A stretch of DNA of 64,000 nucleotides from the NCBI GenBank assembly GCA_027486405.1, contig JAIXPD010000054.1:1-64000 (forward strand), in the 5' to 3' direction. A program made the position numbers and the translations under genes. Positions 1 through 9,243 of this stretch are shown in pieces. Positions within the stretch are counted from its first letter, which is position 1. The number at the start of each line of letters is the position of its first letter. The DNA is from Azospirillum sp. (GTDB lineage: Bacteria; Pseudomonadota; Alphaproteobacteria; Azospirillales; Azospirillaceae). Under the pieces are notes generated by a model. That model saw nothing but the letters and a program-made list of their open reading frames with translations. It did no database searches and was not told where the DNA came from.

Positions 1-81
1 GCGTAGGCGGGGATCCAGGCTTTTCCATCAGAGTCGTCCTGCAAACTCTGGTTCCCCGCCTTCGCGGGGATGACGAAAGTC
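1..81. repeat. REP-like inverted repeat pair (left end cut by window)
   Basis: Two GC-rich half-sites face each other: GGCGGGGATCCA near 6-17 and TGGTTCCCCGCC at 49-60, separated by about 30 bp. The right half forms a perfect 6-bp hairpin (54-59 with 64-69, loop CTTC) followed by GATGACG. The left half probably has the same hairpin, but its outer arm lies before base 1. This resembles the dispersed REP/BIME-type palindromes with a CCCCGC..GCGGGGATGAC core found between genes in many proteobacteria. No second copy was noticed in the window. Confidence 0.5.
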
Positions 82-173
82 TTTTTCAAGGAATATCAGC
101 CCCAAATGCGATTGCCCTGCGCACCACCTTATGGGCACCGCCCGCATCAGGCCCAAACCGCCGGAACCCCGCC

Positions 174-2198
174 ATGACCGCCAATCTGCTGGCCCGCGAA
201 ACCAGCCCCTACCTGTTGCAGCACCAGGACAACCCGGTCCATTGGATGCCCTGGGGGCCGGAGGCCTTCGCCCGCGCGCGGGCTGAAAACAAGCCGGTCC
301 TGCTGTCCATCGGCTACGCCGCCTGCCATTGGTGCCACGTGATGGCGCATGAAAGCTTCGAGGATCCGGCCATCGCCGCCCTGATGAACGAGCTGTTCGT
401 CAGCATCAAGGTGGACCGGGAGGAGCGGCCGGATCTGGACCAGATTTACCAATCCGCCCTGGCGATGTTGGGCCAGCAAGGCGGCTGGCCGCTGACCATG
501 TTCCTGACCGCCGACGCCGACCCCTTTTGGGGTGGAACCTATTTCCCGCCGACCGCGCGCTATGGACGCGCCAGCTTCCCCGACGTGCTGCGCGGCGTGG
601 CCGACAGCTATGGCCGGGAAGCCGACAAGGTGGCCCGCAACGTCGCCGCGCTGAAATCGGCCTTGGGCCGCTTGTCGGAAAACCGCAACGGCGGGCCGCT
701 CGACCCATCGGCCATCGACTCCATCGCCGCGCGCCTGCTGCACGAGGTCGATCCGATCCATGGCGGCGTCGGCAGCGCGCCGAAATTCCCGCAGGTCCCG
801 TTGTTCGAGCTGCTGTGGCGGGCGTGGCAACGCACCGGGCGCGACGCCTACCGCGAAGCGGTTCTGAACACCCTGACCAACATGGCCCAGGGCGGCATCT
901 ACGATCATCTCGGCGGCGGCTTTGCCCGTTATTCGACCGATGAGCGGTGGCTCGCCCCGCATTTCGAAAAGATGCTGTACGACAACGCCGCCTTGCTCGA
1001 CCTGATGACGCTGGTCTGGCAGGAAACGCGCAACCCGCTGTTCGAGGCGCGCATCCGCGAAACCGTCGGCTGGCTGCTGCGCGAGATGGTGGCCGAGGGC
1101 GGTGGTTTCGCCGCCACGCTCGACGCCGACAGCGAGGGGGAGGAGGGCCGCTTCTACGTCTGGGACGCGGCGGAGATCGACCGGTTGCTGGGGGCGGACG
1201 CCGCGCTGTTCGCCCGCGTCTACGACGTGTCCCCGCGCGGCAATTGGGAAGGGACCACCATCCTCAACCGGCTGGGCGCGCAGGCGCTGTTGGACGACGC
1301 GACCGAGGCGACGCTCGCCACCGCCCGCGCCGCGCTGCTGCGCGCCCGCGACGGGCGGGTGCGACCGGGTTGGGACGACAAGGTGTTGACCGACTGGAAC
1401 GGGCTGATGATCGCCGCGCTGACCAACGCCGGTCTGGCGCTGGACGAGCCGGATTGGATCGCGGCGGCGGGCCGCGCCTTCGCCTTCGTCCGCGATCATC
1501 TGGGCGACGGCGACCGCCTGCGCCACAGTTGGCGCAACGGGCAGGCCAAGCACGCCGGAATGCTCGACGATTACGCCGCGATGGCGCGCGCCGCGCTGAC
1601 CCTGTTCGAGGCGACCGGCGATCCCGCCCTGTTGACGCAAGCGCGGATCTGGGTGGACACGGTGGAGGCCCATTTCTGGGACGCCAAGGACGGCGGCTGC
1701 TTCTTCACCGCCGACGACGCCGAAGGGCTGATCGTGCGCAGCAAGAGCGCCTACGACAACGCCACCCCGAACGGCAACGGCCTGCTGCTGGGCGTGCTGG
1801 CGACGCTGCACAGCCTGACCGGGGAGGCGCGCTACCGCGACCGGGCCGACGCGCTCGTCACCGCCTTTTCCGGCGAGGCGGCGCGCAACGTCTTCCCGCT
1901 GCCGACCTTCCTCAACGCGGTGGAGCGGCTGCACCGGCCGGTGCAGATCGTCATCGTCGGCGCGCCGGATGGGGCGGACACCCAGGCGCTGCGCCGGGCC
2001 GCGCTGGGTTGCTCGCTGCCCAACCGCGTGTTGACCCTGCTGCCGCCGGGGGCGGATCTGCCCGCCGGACACCCGGCCCAGGGCAAGACCCAACGCGACG
2101 GGGTGGCCACCGCCTATGTTTGCGTGGGCATGAGCTGTTCGGCCCCGGTGACGGCGGCGGCGGATCTGGTCCACACGCTCACCCACCGCCACGCCTGA
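174..2198 (+). CDS. DUF255/thioredoxin-domain protein (YyaL/Spata20 family)
   Basis: The 674-residue product has the family's usual two-part structure. Residues 1-160 are a thioredoxin-like DUF255 domain with a CHWC redox-type motif at 51-54. The rest is a long all-helical region resembling an (alpha/alpha)6 barrel of the N-acylglucosamine 2-epimerase type. No signal peptide is visible, so it is probably cytoplasmic. The biochemical role of this widespread family is not settled. ATG at 174 gives a family-like N-terminus ([19 protein letters not shown]). An ogt-type gene starts 29 bp downstream, so the two may share a transcript. Confidence 0.9.
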   Translation: MTANLLARETSPYLLQHQDNPVHWMPWGPEAFARARAENKPVLLSIGYAACHWCHVMAHESFEDPAIAALMNELFVSIKVDREERPDLDQIYQSALAMLGQQGGWPLTMFLTADADPFWGGTYFPPTARYGRASFPDVLRGVADSYGREADKVARNVAALKSALGRLSENRNGGPLDPSAIDSIAARLLHEVDPIHGGVGSAPKFPQVPLFELLWRAWQRTGRDAYREAVLNTLTNMAQGGIYDHLGGGFARYSTDERWLAPHFEKMLYDNAALLDLMTLVWQETRNPLFEARIRETVGWLLREMVAEGGGFAATLDADSEGEEGRFYVWDAAEIDRLLGADAALFARVYDVSPRGNWEGTTILNRLGAQALLDDATEATLATARAALLRARDGRVRPGWDDKVLTDWNGLMIAALTNAGLALDEPDWIAAAGRAFAFVRDHLGDGDRLRHSWRNGQAKHAGMLDDYAAMARAALTLFEATGDPALLTQARIWVDTVEAHFWDAKDGGCFFTADDAEGLIVRSKSAYDNATPNGNGLLLGVLATLHSLTGEARYRDRADALVTAFSGEAARNVFPLPTFLNAVERLHRPVQIVIVGAPDGADTQALRRAALGCSLPNRVLTLLPPGADLPAGHPAQGKTQRDGVATAYVCVGMSCSAPVTAAADLVHTLTHRHA

Positions 2199-2227
2199 TA
2201 CCGCCACGCCCGACCCACGAGGCCCCC

Positions 2228-2746
2228 ATGCCCAGCCGGATCATCGACAGCCCGCTCGGCCCCCTGCGCCTGACCAGCGACGGGCGGGCTTTGGTCGCGC
2301 TCGACTGGTGGACCAACCCGCCCGCTGGTGCCGACGCCGGTGAGGGGAGTGATCCTTTGCTCGATGAGACGGCCCGGCAGTTGGACGCCTATTTCGCTGG
2401 TCGGCTGCATCGCTTCGACATCCCGGTCGATCCGGCGGGCACGCCCTTCCGGCGGCGGGTGTGGGATTTGATGCTGACCATCCCCTATGGCGAAGCGGCG
2501 ACCTATGGCGGCATGGCCAGGGCGTTGGCCAGCGGGCCGCGCGCCGTCGGCGGGGCCTGCGGAGCGAACCCGATTCCGATCATCATCCCCTGCCACCGCG
2601 TGCTCGCCAGCGGCGGCGCGCCCGGCGGCTACTCCGGCCTTGGCGGGTTGGACACCAAGGCGTTCCTGCTGGCGTTGGAACGCCGCCACGCCCCGGCGGG
2701 CCGGGAAACCGCCACCGTGCCGGGACGCGAGGACGCGCTGCTGTAA
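2228..2746 (+). CDS. ogt: methylated-DNA--[protein]-cysteine S-methyltransferase
   Basis: This suicide repair protein transfers the alkyl group of O6-methylguanine to its own cysteine. The 172-residue product carries the PCHRV active-site motif with the acceptor Cys at position 122, preceded by the helix-turn-helix segment (PYGEAATYGGMA) that inserts into the minor groove. Its length fits an Ogt-type protein without the Ada regulatory domain. The start is the ATG at 2228, in a different frame from the upstream gene. The 63-bp gap that follows holds an imperfect CTCTGCTTCACCC repeat and no clear terminator before the next gene. Confidence 0.93.
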   Translation: MPSRIIDSPLGPLRLTSDGRALVALDWWTNPPAGADAGEGSDPLLDETARQLDAYFAGRLHRFDIPVDPAGTPFRRRVWDLMLTIPYGEAATYGGMARALASGPRAVGGACGANPIPIIIPCHRVLASGGAPGGYSGLGGLDTKAFLLALERRHAPAGRETATVPGREDALL

Positions 2747-2821
2747 CCATCCTCTCCGCTTCGCCCCTCTCTGCTTCACCCCCCTCTGCTTCACCCAAGA
2801 CACAAAGGATTGACGACGATC

Positions 2822-3796
2822 ATGGTTCACGCCATCCGCATCCACGAACACGGCGGGCCGGAGGTTTTGCGCTGGGACAGCGTCGAGGTGGGCGATCCCG
2901 GCCCGGGTCAGGCCCGGATCCGTCAGACGGCGGTCGGGTTGAACTACATCGACACCTATCACCGCTCCGGTGCCTACAAGCTGCCGGTGCTGCCCGCCAC
3001 GCTGGGAACCGCCGCCACCGGTGTGGTTGAGGCGGTCGGGCCGGACGTGACCACGGTCAAGGTGGGCGACCGGGTCGGCTACGCCATGCTGATCGGGGCC
3101 TACGCCGAAGCCCGGCTGGTTCCCGCCGACCGGCTGGTGGTGCTGCCCGATGGCGCGGACGAGTCCGCAATCGCCGCCATGCTGTTACAGGGTCTGACCG
3201 TGCAATATCTGGTGCGCTCCACCTACGCCGTGCAGCCGGGCGACACCATTCTGGTGCAGGCGGCGGCGGGCGGGGTTGGGCTGCTGCTGTGCGAATGGGC
3301 CAAGCATCTGGGGGCCACCGTCATCGGCACCGTCAGCACGCCGGACAAGGCCGAACTGGCGAAGGCCCATGGCTGCGACCACACCATCCTGTACACGCAG
3401 GAGGATTTCGTCGCCCGGGTGAAGGAGTTGACCGACGGCAAGGGCGTGCCGGTCGTTTATGACGGCGTCGGCAAGACCACCTTCCTCAAGGGGCTGGACG
3501 TGCTGCGCCCGCGTGGGCTGATGGTGCTGTTCGGCGCGGCGTCGGGCGCGCCCGATCCGCTCGATCTCGGCGTGCTGGCGGCCAAAGGGTCGCTTTACGT
3601 CACCCGTCCGACCCTGGCCACCTACATCGCCGCGCGGGCGGATCTGGTGGCGTCCGCCGCCGATCTGTTCGGAACCATGGCGGCGGGCGGGTTGACCGTC
3701 ACCGTCGGCCAGACCTTTGCCCTGCGCGACGCTGCCGACGCCCATCGGGCGCTGGAAGGCCGGGCGACCACCGGATCGACGGCCCTGATTCCGTAA
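2822..3796 (+). CDS. qor: quinone oxidoreductase, zeta-crystallin-like (MDR family)
   Basis: An NADPH-dependent oxidoreductase of 324 residues. The N-terminal catalytic fold (GroES-like) begins MVHAIRIHEHGGPEVL. A Rossmann fold around residues 130-270 has the AAAGGVGLLL nucleotide-binding motif. No zinc-ligand pattern is seen, which fits the quinone reductase branch rather than zinc alcohol dehydrogenases. The ATG at 2822 is preferred over an in-frame TTG at 2810 because AAAGGA at 2803-2808 lies too close to the TTG. The substrate cannot be deduced from sequence. Confidence 0.9.
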   Translation: MVHAIRIHEHGGPEVLRWDSVEVGDPGPGQARIRQTAVGLNYIDTYHRSGAYKLPVLPATLGTAATGVVEAVGPDVTTVKVGDRVGYAMLIGAYAEARLVPADRLVVLPDGADESAIAAMLLQGLTVQYLVRSTYAVQPGDTILVQAAAGGVGLLLCEWAKHLGATVIGTVSTPDKAELAKAHGCDHTILYTQEDFVARVKELTDGKGVPVVYDGVGKTTFLKGLDVLRPRGLMVLFGAASGAPDPLDLGVLAAKGSLYVTRPTLATYIAARADLVASAADLFGTMAAGGLTVTVGQTFALRDAADAHRALEGRATTGSTALIP

Positions 3797-3808
3797 GCGT
3801 TGCCGCCA

Positions 3809-3834
3809 ACGCCGACCCGGATCCGGGTCGGCGT
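3809..3834. terminator. perfect 26-bp palindrome between convergent genes
   Basis: The stretch reads identically on both strands (ACGCCGACCCGG followed by its complement) and lies between the end of the plus-strand quinone oxidoreductase and the minus-strand LysR gene, touching the LysR stop codon. It can form a strong hairpin in either transcript. There is no T-tract, so Rho-independent termination is likely but not certain. Confidence 0.5.
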
Positions 3835-4793
3835 CAGCCGCCGTCTATCACGTCATCGCCCGCCCGGCGCAGCCAGTCGAGCAACGCCGCCGCCCGGCCC
3901 GACAGCGGATCCGGCGACAACAGATGATAGGCCGATCCGTCGGCCACAAAGCCGAGCGGGGCGGCGAGGATGCCGCTCGCCACCTCGTCGCGCACCAATT
4001 GCCAGGGGCCGATGGCCACGCCCAGCCCGGCGGCGGCCGCCTGAAGGCTGAAATAGAAATGATCGAAGCTCTGGGACGGGGCGGGGGGAGACGGCTCCGT
4101 CAACCCGACCGCCGCGAGCCAGTGCAACCACGCCGCCGGGCGGGTGCGGCTGTGCAGGCGCGGGGCGGTTGTGCGCAGACGAACCGATCCGTCCGGGTCA
4201 TGATCGAAAAAGTCGCCGACCCGGTCGGCGCGGCAGACGGGTCCGACCCGCTCCGCGAACAGCCGATGGGCGTGCAGCGCGGCGGGCCATTGGAAATCGT
4301 CGCGGCGGATCGCCAGATCGACGCCGTTGCCCAACAGCACCGGGCCACCGCCCGCCGTCAGATGGATCACGCACTCGGGCTGTTCGGCCTGAAAGGCGGG
4401 CAGGCGGGGAATCAACCAGCGCATCAACAGCGTGGGTTCGCAGGACAGGGTCAGCGGGGCCGCGCGGGCGTTCCGCCGGATCCGGTCGGTGGCCGCCGCG
4501 ATGGTGCGCAGCCCGTCGCGGACGGCGGCGGCCAGATCGCGCCCGGCCTCCGTCAGGACGACCCGGCGGTTGCGCCGCTCGAACAGCGCCACGCCGACAT
4601 CCTCCTCCACCGCGCGCACCGCCCGGCTGACCGCGCCGTGGGTCAGATGCAGGGCCTCGGCGGCTTGGCTGAAGCTTTCCAGACGCGCGGCCATCTCGAA
4701 ACAGCGCAGCGCCCCCAACGGCGGCAGGCGCGTCGCCCCGATGGATGTCGCATCAATCTGTGAGTTCAGCTCACCCATTCTGTCAGAAACCAT
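3834..4793 (-). CDS. LysR-family transcriptional regulator (GcvA-like)
   Basis: The 319-residue product has an N-terminal winged helix-turn-helix at about residues 24-80 (PPLGALRCFEMAARLESFSQ, then the HGAVSRAVRAVE recognition helix). A two-lobed effector-binding domain follows from about residue 105. The opening motif resembles GcvA/AmpR-type members. It is transcribed divergently from an amino-acid exporter gene with 66 bp between the starts. That is the classic arrangement in which a LysR protein controls the neighbouring exporter, so a role in inducing the LysE-type gene is likely. A second in-frame ATG lies at 4778. Confidence 0.9.
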   Translation of the reverse strand: MVSDRMGELNSQIDATSIGATRLPPLGALRCFEMAARLESFSQAAEALHLTHGAVSRAVRAVEEDVGVALFERRNRRVVLTEAGRDLAAAVRDGLRTIAAATDRIRRNARAAPLTLSCEPTLLMRWLIPRLPAFQAEQPECVIHLTAGGGPVLLGNGVDLAIRRDDFQWPAALHAHRLFAERVGPVCRADRVGDFFDHDPDGSVRLRTTAPRLHSRTRPAAWLHWLAAVGLTEPSPPAPSQSFDHFYFSLQAAAAGLGVAIGPWQLVRDEVASGILAAPLGFVADGSAYHLLSPDPLSGRAAALLDWLRRAGDDVIDGG

Positions 4794-4859
4794 CGTTATT
4801 CCGCCGCGCGCAAACCGGATATCTCGGCGTGAGCCTCACCCTTTGGAGACACGCCGATC

Positions 4860-5477
4860 ATGACAGAGCTTTTCGCCGTCATCACCATCACCCTGCTGGC
4901 GGTCATCAGCCCCGGCCCCGATTTCGCCATGGTGTCGCGCAACAGCCTGCTGCTGTCGCGCCGCGCCGGGCTGCTCACCGCGCTGGGCATCGGCGGCGGG
5001 GTGCTGGTGCATGTGACCTACACGCTGTTGGGCATCGGTCTGGTGATCCAGAACTCGATCCTGCTGTTCAACGGGCTGAAGCTGGTGGGGGCGGCCTATC
5101 TGATCTGGCTGGGGCTGCGCATGCTGACGCAAAAATCCGACGAGGCGACCGAGTCCACCATGCCCGTCGCGTTGACCGACGGGCAGGCGCTGCGGGTTGG
5201 TTTTCTCACCAACGCGCTGAACCCGAAAACGACGGTGTTCATCGTCAGCCTGTTCTTGCAGGTGGTCGAACCGACGACGGGCTGGGCGGTGCAGATCGGC
5301 TATGGCCTGTTCATCGCCGCCGCGCACATCCTGTGGTTCGCGCTGGTGGCGTTGGTGCTGTCCGCCAACGGGGTGCGGCAGCGGGTGTTGATGATCCGCC
5401 CCTGGATCGACCGCAGCTTTGGCGCGCTGCTGGTCGGCTTCGGGGTGACGCTGGGGGTCAGCGGCCTGTCGAAATGA
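4860..5477 (+). CDS. LysE/RhtB-family amino-acid exporter
   Basis: The 205-residue inner-membrane protein has about six hydrophobic segments and the family signature near the N-terminus (AVISPGPDFAMVSRNS). Members export amino acids such as lysine, homoserine, threonine or leucine, and the substrate here is unknown. ATG at 4860 is preceded by GGAGA at a workable spacing. It faces a LysR regulator across a short promoter region and converges with dnaQ, whose stop lies 20 bp away. Confidence 0.9.
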   Translation: MTELFAVITITLLAVISPGPDFAMVSRNSLLLSRRAGLLTALGIGGGVLVHVTYTLLGIGLVIQNSILLFNGLKLVGAAYLIWLGLRMLTQKSDEATESTMPVALTDGQALRVGFLTNALNPKTTVFIVSLFLQVVEPTTGWAVQIGYGLFIAAAHILWFALVALVLSANGVRQRVLMIRPWIDRSFGALLVGFGVTLGVSGLSK

Positions 5478-5497
5478 TCAGGACAACGAAATGATCA

Positions 5498-6181
5498 TCA
5501 GGATTCGGCCAACCACAGCGGGTTTTTCAGCTTCTTAAGCAGGTCGGCGTGGGCGGCCAACTCCTCGGGGCTGGCGGTGAAGGGGCGGGGGTCGCGGTGG
5601 GGGCGTTCGATCCGCGCCACCGGCACGCCCGTCGCCGACACCGGGCCGCCGGCCAGAGCCAAACCGGCCTGACGCCCGCCCAGCAATTCCAGATAGACAT
5701 CGGCCAGAAGCTGGGCGTCGATCAACGCGCCGTGCAGCGAGCGGTTGGTGTTGTCGATGCCAAAGCGTTTGCACAGCGCGTCCAGGCTGGCGGGTGATCC
5801 GGGAAACTTCTGCCGCGCCATGATCAGCGTGTCGATGGCGCGGTCCTTCGGCATCGTCGGGTATCCGGCGATCTTCAGTTCCCAGTTCAGGAACGTCATG
5901 TCGAAGGCGGCGTTGTGGATGACCAGCGGCGAATCGCCGATGAAGGCGACGAAATCGGCGACGATGTCGTTGAACACCGGCTTGTCGGCCAGAAACTCCG
6001 CGCTCAGCCCGTGAACGGCGAAGGCCTCCGGCGGCATGTCGCGTTCGGGGTTGATGTAGACGTGGAACCGCTCGCCGGTCGAAACGTGGTTGATGAGTTC
6101 GATGCAGCCGATTTCGACCAGCCGATGGCCTTCTTCCGGCTTGAAGCCCGTGGTTTCGGTGTCGAGGACGATTTCGCGCAT
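5498..6181 (-). CDS. dnaQ: DNA polymerase III epsilon subunit, 3'-5' proofreading exonuclease
   Basis: The 227-residue DEDDh exonuclease shows all three Exo motifs: DTETTG with the following Glu-rich segment near the N-terminus (Exo I), HNAAFDMTFLNWEL (Exo II) and HGALIDAQLLADVYLEL (Exo III with the catalytic His). It associates with the alpha and theta subunits of the replicative polymerase and removes misincorporated nucleotides. It opens a minus-strand replication and metabolism cluster, with coaE 42 bp upstream. ATG at 6181 gives the expected N-terminus. Confidence 0.95.
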   Translation of the reverse strand: MREIVLDTETTGFKPEEGHRLVEIGCIELINHVSTGERFHVYINPERDMPPEAFAVHGLSAEFLADKPVFNDIVADFVAFIGDSPLVIHNAAFDMTFLNWELKIAGYPTMPKDRAIDTLIMARQKFPGSPASLDALCKRFGIDNTNRSLHGALIDAQLLADVYLELLGGRQAGLALAGGPVSATGVPVARIERPHRDPRPFTASPEELAAHADLLKKLKNPLWLAES

Positions 6182-6223
6182 GGCATCACTCTGAAGAAGG
6201 AACGGCCCAAAAGCGGACCGGGA

Positions 6224-6853
6224 TCACACGGGGGCGTAACCGCAGGGCGGCCAGCGACGGCCCGGCCGCCCCTTCACCACCCGCAGCACCCGCGCCAGGG
6301 CGCGCCGCGTCGTGTGGCGTCCGGCCCCGCTGGGGATCACCCAATCGGCCCGTCGTCGTTTTTCCACGTCCGGGGTCTGGCGGGCAAGGATTCCGGCGAA
6401 TTTTTCCGCCGTCATGCCGGGACGGGCCAACACGCGGGATGTTTGCACGCGCAAGGGGGCGGACACCACCAGAACCGCATCCACCCGCTTTTCGCCGTGG
6501 GTTTCGAACAGCAGGGGAATGTCGAGCACCGCCACCCGCACCCGCCGCCGCGCCGCCCGCGCCAGAAACCGGCGCTGGGCCGCCTGCACCATCGGGTGCA
6601 GGATCGCTTCCAACCGGGCCAGGGCGGGCGGGTTGCCGAACACCGCCGCGCCCAAGGCCCGCCGGTCCACCGCACCGTCCACCACCACGCCGGGAAAGGC
6701 CACCGCGATGGTCGGAACGGCGGCCCCGCCCTTGGCGAGCAGGCCATGGACCAGCCGGTCGGAATCGCAGACCGGCGCGCCCATCGCCGCCAGCATCTTG
6801 GCCGCCGTGCTCTTGCCCATGCCGATGGATCCGGTCAGCCCCAGGACAAACAT
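6224..6853 (-). CDS. coaE: dephospho-CoA kinase
   Basis: Catalyses the last step of coenzyme A synthesis, phosphorylating the 3'-OH of dephospho-CoA with ATP. The 209-residue protein begins with the P-loop GLTGSIGMGKST and has a CoaE lid and base region in the middle. Length matches the family (about 200). It sits 7 bp downstream of aroE and upstream of dnaQ on the same strand, a common alphaproteobacterial order (aroE-coaE-dnaQ). Confidence 0.95.
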   Translation of the reverse strand: MFVLGLTGSIGMGKSTAAKMLAAMGAPVCDSDRLVHGLLAKGGAAVPTIAVAFPGVVVDGAVDRRALGAAVFGNPPALARLEAILHPMVQAAQRRFLARAARRRVRVAVLDIPLLFETHGEKRVDAVLVVSAPLRVQTSRVLARPGMTAEKFAGILARQTPDVEKRRRADWVIPSGAGRHTTRRALARVLRVVKGRPGRRWPPCGYAPV

Positions 6854-6860
6854 CGGCCCG

Positions 6861-7754
6861 TCAGCCTTCCAGCACGAAGCGGGTCAGATCCGCCGTGACC
6901 TGCGGTTCCACCCCGAACCACGCCCGGAAACCGGGGCGGGCCTGGTGCAGCAGCATGCCGATGCCGTCCACCACCCGGTTGCCGCGCGCCTTGGCCGCCG
7001 CCAGCAACGGGGTTTCCAACGGCGCATAGACGATGTCGTTGACCAAGGCCGAAACGGGCAGGGCGTCCAGCCGCAGATCCAACGGCGGGTGCCCGGCCAT
7101 GCCCTGCGTCGTCGTGTTGACCAGCAGCGCCGCGCCGTCGAGCGCGGTTTCACGTGAAACCCAATCCACCACGGTGATGCGCCCTGCGGCCCCCAGATCC
7201 GCATCCAGATCCGCACCCAGATCCGCCGCCAACTCCTCGGCCCGCGCCGCCGTGCGGTTGATGAGCCGGACCTCCGGCGCGCCCGCGTCGAGCAGCGCGA
7301 CGACGACCGCGCGGGCGGCCCCACCGGCCCCCACCACCACGGCGGGACCCTGCTCGGCGCTCCAATCCGGGCAACCGGCCTTCACATTCTCCAGAAAGCC
7401 AAAGCCATCGGTGTTGCCGCCGACCAGCGCGCCATCCTCGTCCACCACGATGGTGTTGACCGCCCCCATCCGCCGCGCCACCGGATCAAGCCGGTCGACC
7501 GTGCGAAAGGCGATCTCCTTCAGCGGCACGGTGACGTTGCAGCCGCGAAAGCCCAAGGCGGGCAGGGCGCGGATCGCCTGTTCCGCCCGGTCGGGCGCGA
7601 CGGCCAACGGCACATAGGCACCGTCGATGCCATACTGCGCCAGCCAATAGCCGTGCAGGCGGGGGGAGCGCGAATGACCGATCGGCCAGCCCATCACCCC
7701 GGCCAGCTTCGCCTTGCCGGTGATCGTCACCCGGCTCGTCACCGTGGTCGTCAT
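6861..7754 (-). CDS. aroE: shikimate dehydrogenase (NADP+)
   Basis: Reduces 3-dehydroshikimate to shikimate in the aromatic amino-acid pathway. The 297-residue product has the shikimate-binding segment GWPIGHSRSPRLHGYWL, the NVTVPLKE motif with the catalytic Lys, and the NADP-binding GAGGAARAV motif. The start ATG at 7754 overlaps the stop of maf by 4 bp (ATGA), which indicates translational coupling. An in-frame extension upstream of this ATG is not needed. Confidence 0.95.
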   Translation of the reverse strand: MTTTVTSRVTITGKAKLAGVMGWPIGHSRSPRLHGYWLAQYGIDGAYVPLAVAPDRAEQAIRALPALGFRGCNVTVPLKEIAFRTVDRLDPVARRMGAVNTIVVDEDGALVGGNTDGFGFLENVKAGCPDWSAEQGPAVVVGAGGAARAVVVALLDAGAPEVRLINRTAARAEELAADLGADLDADLGAAGRITVVDWVSRETALDGAALLVNTTTQGMAGHPPLDLRLDALPVSALVNDIVYAPLETPLLAAAKARGNRVVDGIGMLLHQARPGFRAWFGVEPQVTADLTRFVLEG

Positions 7755-8392
7755 TCCGTTCCCACTCCATGCACGCGCAGAAATCCCAACAGGGGCAGCA
7801 GGGGCAGCCCCAGAATGGTGAAGAAATCCCCCTCCACCCGCTGGAACAGCTGCGCGCCCAACCCTTCCAACTGATAGGCCCCGACCGTTTGCGTCACCTC
7901 GTCGCCCACCGCGTCGAGATACCCGTCGAGAAAGGCGTCGGAGAAGGAGCGCATCGTCAGGCGCGCGCGGTCGATCTTGTGCCAGATCCGCTCCCCGTCG
8001 CGCACGATCACCGCGCAACTGATCAGTTGGTGCGTCTTGCCGCGCAGGGCCTGAAGCTGGGCGCGGGCCGAGTCCCGGTCGGTCGGCTTGTCGAACCAGA
8101 CGCCCTCGCACTCCAGCATCTGGTCGGCCCCGATCACCAGCGCGCCAGGGTGACGGCGGGTGACGCGCTGGGCCTTCAGTTCGGCGAGCGCCTCGGCCAC
8201 CGCGTCGGCCCCGACGCCTTCGGCCTTGCCAGCGAGCTTCACCTCCTCCTCGTCCACCAGCGGCTTGTCGAGGATGGGGCGCAGGCCGACCCGTTCCAGC
8301 ATCAGCGCGCGCGTGCGCGAACCGGAGGCCAGGACCAGATCCGGGGTGCGCGCCCCGCCAGCAATCGTCCGGCCAGCAATCGCCCCGGTCAT
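7751..8392 (-). CDS. maf: Maf-family nucleotide pyrophosphatase
   Basis: The 213-residue protein belongs to the Maf/HAM1-like house-cleaning nucleotide pyrophosphatases, which hydrolyse non-canonical or modified NTPs. The phosphate-binding start LASGSRTRALML and the GADQMLEC segment are visible. The usual SPRR signature is varied to SRTR. It overlaps aroE by 4 bp at its 3' end and ppsR by 4 bp at its 5' end (both ATGA), so the three are almost certainly co-translated. Confidence 0.9.
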   Translation of the reverse strand: MTGAIAGRTIAGGARTPDLVLASGSRTRALMLERVGLRPILDKPLVDEEEVKLAGKAEGVGADAVAEALAELKAQRVTRRHPGALVIGADQMLECEGVWFDKPTDRDSARAQLQALRGKTHQLISCAVIVRDGERIWHKIDRARLTMRSFSDAFLDGYLDAVGDEVTQTVGAYQLEGLGAQLFQRVEGDFFTILGLPLLPLLGFLRVHGVGTE

Positions 8393-9243
8393 GGCAGGGT
8401 TCCGTCGGGCTTGCTGCCGTCGGGCAACAGGCCGCTGTTCTGCCGCCGGGCCAACAGCATCATGATTTCCGCCGCCGTCTCTTCGATGGAGCGGCGGGAC
8501 ACGTCGATCACCGGCCATTTGCGGCGGCTGAACAGGCGGCGCGCCTCCGTCACCTCGTTGCGGACGATCTCCGGATCGACGTAGGTGGAGGTTTCGCCCT
8601 GGTTCAGCAGCTTCAGCCGGTTGCGGCGGATCTGGACCAGGCGGTCGGGGTCCTTGGTCAAACCGACGATCAACGGCTTGGTCAACAGATCGACCTCGGC
8701 GGGCAGGCTGGTGCCGGGAACCAGCGGGATGTTCGCCGCCTTGATGCCCCGGTTGGCCAGATAGATGCAGGTCGGGGTTTTGGAGGTGCGCGACACGCCG
8801 ATCAGCACGACGTCGGCCTCGTGCAAATCCCAGTTGGATTGCCCGTCGTCGTGCGACAGGGCGAAATCCACAGCGTCGATGCGGCTGAAATACTCGGCGT
8901 CCAACACATGCTGGCGGCCCGGTTGGCGTTGGGATTCCACACCGAGAAACGCAGCGAGCGCGTTGATGAGCGGATCGAGCACCGGGATGCAGGGAACCTG
9001 CTGTTCGCGGCAGAACTCCTGAAGCCTGCGGCGCAACGTCTCATCCACCAGGGTGAACATCACCAAGCCGGGATTGTCGCGGATCGCCTCCAGCACAAGG
9101 TCGAGCTGCCGGTCGGTGCGCACCAGATTCCAGAAATGCTCGACCGGTCGCACCGCGTCGAACTGGATCACGCAGGCGCGCGCCACGCTGTTGATCGTTT
9201 CCCCCGTGGCGTCCGACACGAGATGTAGGTGGAACTGTTTCAT
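8389..9243 (-). CDS. ppsR: pyruvate,phosphate dikinase / PEP synthase regulatory protein (DUF299)
   Basis: A bifunctional Ser/Thr kinase and phosphorylase that switches PPDK or PEP synthetase on and off. The 284-residue product starts with the conserved [13 protein letters not shown] segment and carries the P-loop-like motif [18 protein letters not shown] around residue 155. In Caulobacter and Rickettsia a homologue of this gene lies on one side of the replication origin with hemE on the other, exactly as here. Its start codon abuts the putative origin. It is the first gene of the leftward maf-aroE-coaE-dnaQ cluster. Confidence 0.93.
   Translation of the reverse strand: MKQFHLHLVSDATGETINSVARACVIQFDAVRPVEHFWNLVRTDRQLDLVLEAIRDNPGLVMFTLVDETLRRRLQEFCREQQVPCIPVLDPLINALAAFLGVESQRQPGRQHVLDAEYFSRIDAVDFALSHDDGQSNWDLHEADVVLIGVSRTSKTPTCIYLANRGIKAANIPLVPGTSLPAEVDLLTKPLIVGLTKDPDRLVQIRRNRLKLLNQGETSTYVDPEIVRNEVTEARRLFSRRKWPVIDVSRRSIEETAAEIMMLLARRQNSGLLPDGSKPDGTLP

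Noticed and set aside
147..2207. Long open frame on the minus strand opposite the DUF255 gene (686 codons)
   Set aside because: It is the antisense shadow of a clear gene. The translation is rich in Arg, Gly and Gln with no recognisable domain, as expected at high GC.
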